A stretch of DNA of 64,000 nucleotides, from NCBI RefSeq assembly GCF_018873765.1, contig NC_057926.1:55255378-55319377 (forward strand), given 5' to 3'. The position numbers and the translations under genes were made by a program. The notes beneath the pieces were generated by a model that saw only the letters and a program-made list of their open reading frames with translations, did no database searches and was not told the DNA's origin. The stretch's first letter is position 1. Each line of letters starts with the position of its first letter. Origin of the DNA: Telopea speciosissima (Eukaryota > Streptophyta > Magnoliopsida > Proteales > Proteaceae). This document shows positions 59,861 through 64,000 of the stretch, piece by piece.

Positions 59861-61346
59861 ATAACAGTGTAGGAACTACCCGTCCATCAAAGAACTTGTA
59901 TCACCTATACATACGTTAACGTTTCACATACAAGTTCATGAGGACACATGTGCTTTTGCTTCATTAAGGCCCTGTTTGTTTGATAGAGAAAAGTGGAAAA
60001 GATAAAAAAGATTGGAAAACTTATATTTGTTTCCCACAAACTATCACAAATATCTGTTTGGTTAGATGAGGCGAAAAACTTTTAGCACAGCTTCATTAAA
60101 CGATTTATTATTGTCGAATGAGATGACCTATTCATGAAAAAGTTATAATTTAGTTTCTCTCTCCTCTTTCTATTTTCTTTCTTGCCCATAGAATTTCCTC
60201 TCTTTTCTACTATTAAATCTCAACTCATTAAAAATACATAGTCCATTATTTTCTTTCTTTGTCAACCTAACTCACAACACGTGGGAGTGTGGGACCCACC
60301 CTCCCAAATTTCCCCCTCCTTTTTACCCGACTGGTAAACGAGTCTAAATGCCTCTCCATTCAAACACCCTCACCCTCCACCTTTTAGCTTCAAAGTACCC
60401 AACTTTTTGGTGGGGGTGGAAGCAAGGTTATTAAAATCAGAATTGGGAATCGAATCTGTCTTGTCAATACAGATCAAGATTAGGTCCCAAAAAACCCAGA
60501 ATCGGCCATCACTGATCTGAAAATCCAACGATCCAATGACTAAACCCTATAATCGATGTGTGAAATCGACCAAAATCAAGATCGATCATGGCGAATTCCA
60601 ACCTGAATCTACAGATCCGATTCCTATTTTTGAAACAGTGGAGGAATTGCAAGATGCAAACCATTCTCTAATCCAAATAAAAATGACCTGATGATGTCAC
60701 TACTGCTCACTAGACCTTTATGGTTTGAACATTTGGGTTGGTCCGGTTTTTGAACCAAGAAGAACATGGCCTTTTGGTCCTTCCCCTGGCGTCAAGCTGA
60801 AGCTAGGTTTTGCCGTCTTGGACCAGCAGGCTCAAGCATTCAAGCTAGGTCATGGACCATTTCAAGTTTAAGGTCTGCTATTCAAGAATCATCAACTATT
60901 CTTTCTTCCCTATTTTTCCCTTTTGTTTTTTAAATAATTATAGCAGTGAAGGATTCTTAACTCCTCTCCAACCAATTATTCTTTTAAATAAGATGAAAGT
61001 GAAGACGGTTCGCCCAACGGACCACCTGTCTACGTCGGCTAATTTCAAGGAATTTTACATTTTCTGAATTGTGAGTTCTGAACCATAACACCATTGCACC
61101 AACTCCTCAGTTATTTCACCTTCTTGGTTCTTCTCTGTTCAGCCTTCATTTCTCATCGTCTGCTTAGCTTCAGTTCAAAATTCAAATCCTCATGTAGTGT
61201 AAGCGTGTAACACCGAATGGGTTTTTCAATAGTCTAACCCATGCGACTCTGTTTTTGTTTCATCAAATCTATGAATCAGGAAGGCACCCGAATTCATTGC
61301 TTTACTTCTCAAGTTCCGAATTCTCTGTTCTGTCTCGATTTTCAAG
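59861..61346. other. Upstream region of the carrier gene
   Basis: A possible MITE spans about 59968-60372 (GGCCCTGTTTGTTTGAT versus ATTCAAACACCCTCACC), and a GATTC/GAATC-type repeat lies at 60425-60630. The 5'UTR of the carrier should lie just before 61347; no TATA box was assigned. Confidence 0.35.
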
Positions 61347-61862
61347 ATGACTGCAGAGTCATCGAAAGGTCCAACCACCAGAGATCTTCTATGCAACGCC
61401 GGTGCAGGTGCCGCCGCAGGTTTGTTTCTCTGCCAACACCCTTCCTTTCTTTTTCCGGCTTAATTCAGTAGTTTTACTGTTCACCGTTTGTTTCTATTTT
61501 TTAAATTTTCGAATTTGCTTTCTAGGTTTATTATTTTTCCTATTCTTAATTTTTCTCACTACTGTGTGCTATAATCCTTGCTATTTGGAATTTCTTGTTA
61601 CAATCCTGTGCTTGTTATCCTAGGATGTGATTCTATTTGGTCTAAATTACAGAAGGAAGGCATGCAAAGGTTGTCTATGATTATATGCTATGGTTTCATT
61701 GTATGATTTTTACGCTTTTGCAAGTTTGTCTTCCACTAGGAATAATTTCTCTATCATGTCGCACTGTAGGAGCCTTTGCTGCCACCTTTGTATGCCCTTT
61801 GGATGTGATCAAGACTAGACTCCAGGTCCACGGGCTGCCCAAAGCGCCTGCTGGTCACAAAG
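61347..61862 (+). CDS. NDT1: Mitochondrial carrier family protein, NDT1-like NAD+ transporter (first two exons)
   Basis: Membrane carrier; NDT1-type proteins bring NAD+ into organelles in exchange for nucleotides. Exon 1 61347-61419 (ATG of MTAESSKGPTTRDLLC), exon 2 61770-61862; 166 nt, 55 codons plus one base, joined as GAGAAA-GAFAATFVCPLDVIKTRL. The first carrier signature PLDVIKTR (P-x-D-x-x-K-x-R) ends transmembrane helix 1 of repeat 1, and QVHGLPKAPAGHKG follows, as in NDT1. Exon 1 ends GCAG|GTTTGT, exon 2 ends AAAG|GTACAA. About 260 of some 310 residues, including repeats 2 and 3, must lie beyond 64000. NDT2-type carriers are a less likely alternative. Confidence 0.8.
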
Positions 61863-64000
61863 GTACAACAGTTTTCAAACAATCCGCTTCCTCTGCCGTT
61901 AGAAATTCTGTAATTTAGTGGATATGGTTCGTTCAGTTTATGGTAACCTGCTTCTTTATTCGATACAAATTTGAATGCTTTATATAGAAATCCTGTAATT
62001 TAATAGAGAGATTCGTTTGAACAACAACTACATATCTATTTTAACATTTTGAAGTATTGGTTGAAAGAACATATGGGAGCTGGTTTTTGAGATCCTGGGT
62101 GGAAGACAAATTTCTCTGGTTCAAACCTCAGATAAGTTTCCACTTGGCCACTGCTTGGCCAGTTGAAGCTATGGTAATATCCAACAAACAAAGAAGCAAA
62201 AATGTACAATGTAATGACTCAGAGTGTACCTTGGAACTTGGTCTAACTCCTAATGTAGTAAATTAAATGAGCTTTCATATATAAGCTATAAAAGAAGGAT
62301 TGCATTATTCATAAAAAAAAATGAGGGGGTGAAGTTTCAGATTAAACTGTCTATCAACAAATTTGTTTGAATCACTATCATTCATAGATAGTTCAAATAG
62401 ATAACAATGAAACTGAATATTGGATATTGAGGGTCCTTTGTTTTCCAGTTTTTGCAAGATATATCAACTTATCTTTCCCAGTGGAGTTTCATTATACCTG
62501 TTGTGATGTTTCTTTGATTCATGTACCTGTGGGATGCCTTGAGTGAAGTTTTTTGTATGTATAGTGTAAGATGGTTAAAAATAGAAAGCATATAACAACT
62601 GAGCTACAATTGGGACACCAAATAATTGTCAGTGCAGTACATAATTTATTTTTAATTCTAAACGTGTATAGAGATCACAACATCAACATGTTAACAACCT
62701 TGAGTTCAAATTTGTTGCAACTCTTATCTATAAATTTGACATTGGGTATAGTTGCAAATCTTTCTTGAGGAGCTCCGAGAAGAACAAGACATGGTGACAA
62801 TTGTAATGGAGGTAATAGAGAAATATGCAATGATAATCTGTACTTTTGAAATCTTTGCTTGGAGACAAGATCAAGCCCATACTTCTATTGACTTTGTCAA
62901 AGGCTTGTTGGCTTTTCTAGCTGCAAAAAGTTATTGCTTGCATTTCCTTAAATTATATGTCATTTAAGATACTATGCATGTGACAGCTTTGATGCATTGA
63001 AATAGAAATCTATAAATACTCCATATTTGTTAATTAGTTTGTAAAAGATAGTTGTAAATTGAGATCCTTTTCTCCCCCTACATTTTAGTTTGTATGAAGT
63101 GGATATATTTGACAGTCCCCATACAATCACAAATACGATAAGATGGGCCTGTACTATACTGTTGACGGGTGTTCTCTAAATATTATCCATCATCAGGACC
63201 ATCTGAACATTCTCTAGAACAGCCAATAGCCCAAAAGACTAACTGATTGAATTATTTGGACAGCCGAAAAAAAGACGGGCTGGGGTTGGGGGTATCAAAA
63301 CAAAACAAGTGGGTTAAAAAGTTCTGTTTCTTTTCTTAAGATGTTTGATATCCTTTGACTGACCTAATATTTGGTGTGGGTGTCCTTTGGTCTGGGGACC
63401 AGAAGCTAAGTAGTTTTGTCTGAAACTCAAATTCACCAACTCTTGTTTTAAGTGCAATGATATCTTTTTCTTTTCCTCTCTTTTACCTAGGGAAATGACT
63501 ATCCTATTCTGTTGTATCAATTCGGTGAAGTGACGTTAAGTTAAAAGTTATTAGTTTGATTCATGTCTGATCTTTACCAGATAAACCGAGAATTGGTCTA
63601 GATTTGCTCCTTTTCAGATCCGGTCTAGAGATATGTTTGCCCTGTGTGGTGCTAAATAGATGGACACAACCTAATAACTGGATCTAGTCTTGTTTTGTGA
63701 CACCTTAGTAACTGTTTGAACACATCAAATGTAAATTTCTATTCAAGTTTTAGCTCCTTACTACCCCCCCCTCCCCAATTTTTTTTTTGTAAGATGGCCT
63801 CAGTTTTGGGATTCTATTATTTAGTCAGATGAGGACCTGAGAACATTTCTGTTAATTCTTTCCAGTTTTTATCGTCTACATTGTTGGACTGCAATGTTTC
63901 TTCTTCTTGCTATATGGATTTTAGCTTGAGATTCTCCTCTACATGATAGTCATAGTTCTAGTCTGCAACATATTTTAGATTTCTGTTTCAATTCTCAAGA
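61863..64000 (+). other. Intron 2 of the carrier gene (to window end)
   Basis: At least 2138 nt without a further carrier exon. C-run/T-run junction at about 63764-63789. No transposon recognised. Confidence 0.55.

Overview
The window is nuclear DNA of a flowering plant. Spliced genes with GT-AG introns belong to plant-type families (a PP2C12/15-like phosphatase, an ABHD17-like hydrolase, MSRA5, an NDT1-like carrier). The DNA is AT-rich, and much of it is transposon sequence: Ty1/copia, L1-type LINEs with an RNase H domain, an RTE-type LINE, a Mutator-like TIR element, hAT-type MITEs and foldback MITEs. I cannot name the species. Nothing suggests bacterial, organellar or viral origin.

Layout. 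1-4894: decayed copia retrotransposon (minus strand) inserted in an exon of a WAK/LRK10L-type receptor gene, whose remnant is at 4895-5120. 5980-6942: probable solo copia LTR. 7.9-9.8 kb: MITEs. 10567-16475 (-): complete 8-exon PP2C gene, 430 codons plus stop. 18.4-22.4 kb: MITEs and a 5'-truncated LINE (L1-a) with clear target-site duplications. 23847-43682 (-): complete 5-exon alpha/beta hydrolase gene (341 aa). Its 13.8-kb intron 2 holds a nest: an RTE LINE, split by a Mutator-like TIR element with a 9-bp duplication, which holds a long L1 LINE (L1-b). 44-50.8 kb: intergenic, with three foldback hairpins. 50807-52094 (+): complete 5-exon MSRA5-type gene (254 aa) with a tRNA-Val(AAC) gene in intron 4. 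52.6-56.9 kb (-): older LINE L1-d, split by younger LINE L1-c (15-bp duplication) and by a foldback MITE. 58.2-59.9 kb: two more hairpins and a LINE 3' end. 61347 to the edge (+): first two exons of a mitochondrial-carrier gene resembling the NAD+ carrier NDT1.

The host genes do not form an operon-like or pathway unit. Signalling (PP2C), membrane-associated hydrolase (ABHD17-like), methionine-sulfoxide-reductase-like (MSRA5) and NAD+ transport (NDT1-like) genes are simply neighbours. The main points of interest are the layered transposon history, the nine foldback MITEs (several sharing an inner motif), the exitron-like intron and catalytic Cys-to-Ser change in MSRA5, the intronic tRNA and a GC-AG intron in the PP2C gene. 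Exon boundaries were set by hand from reading frame, splice dinucleotides and family motifs; all length checks close in frame.
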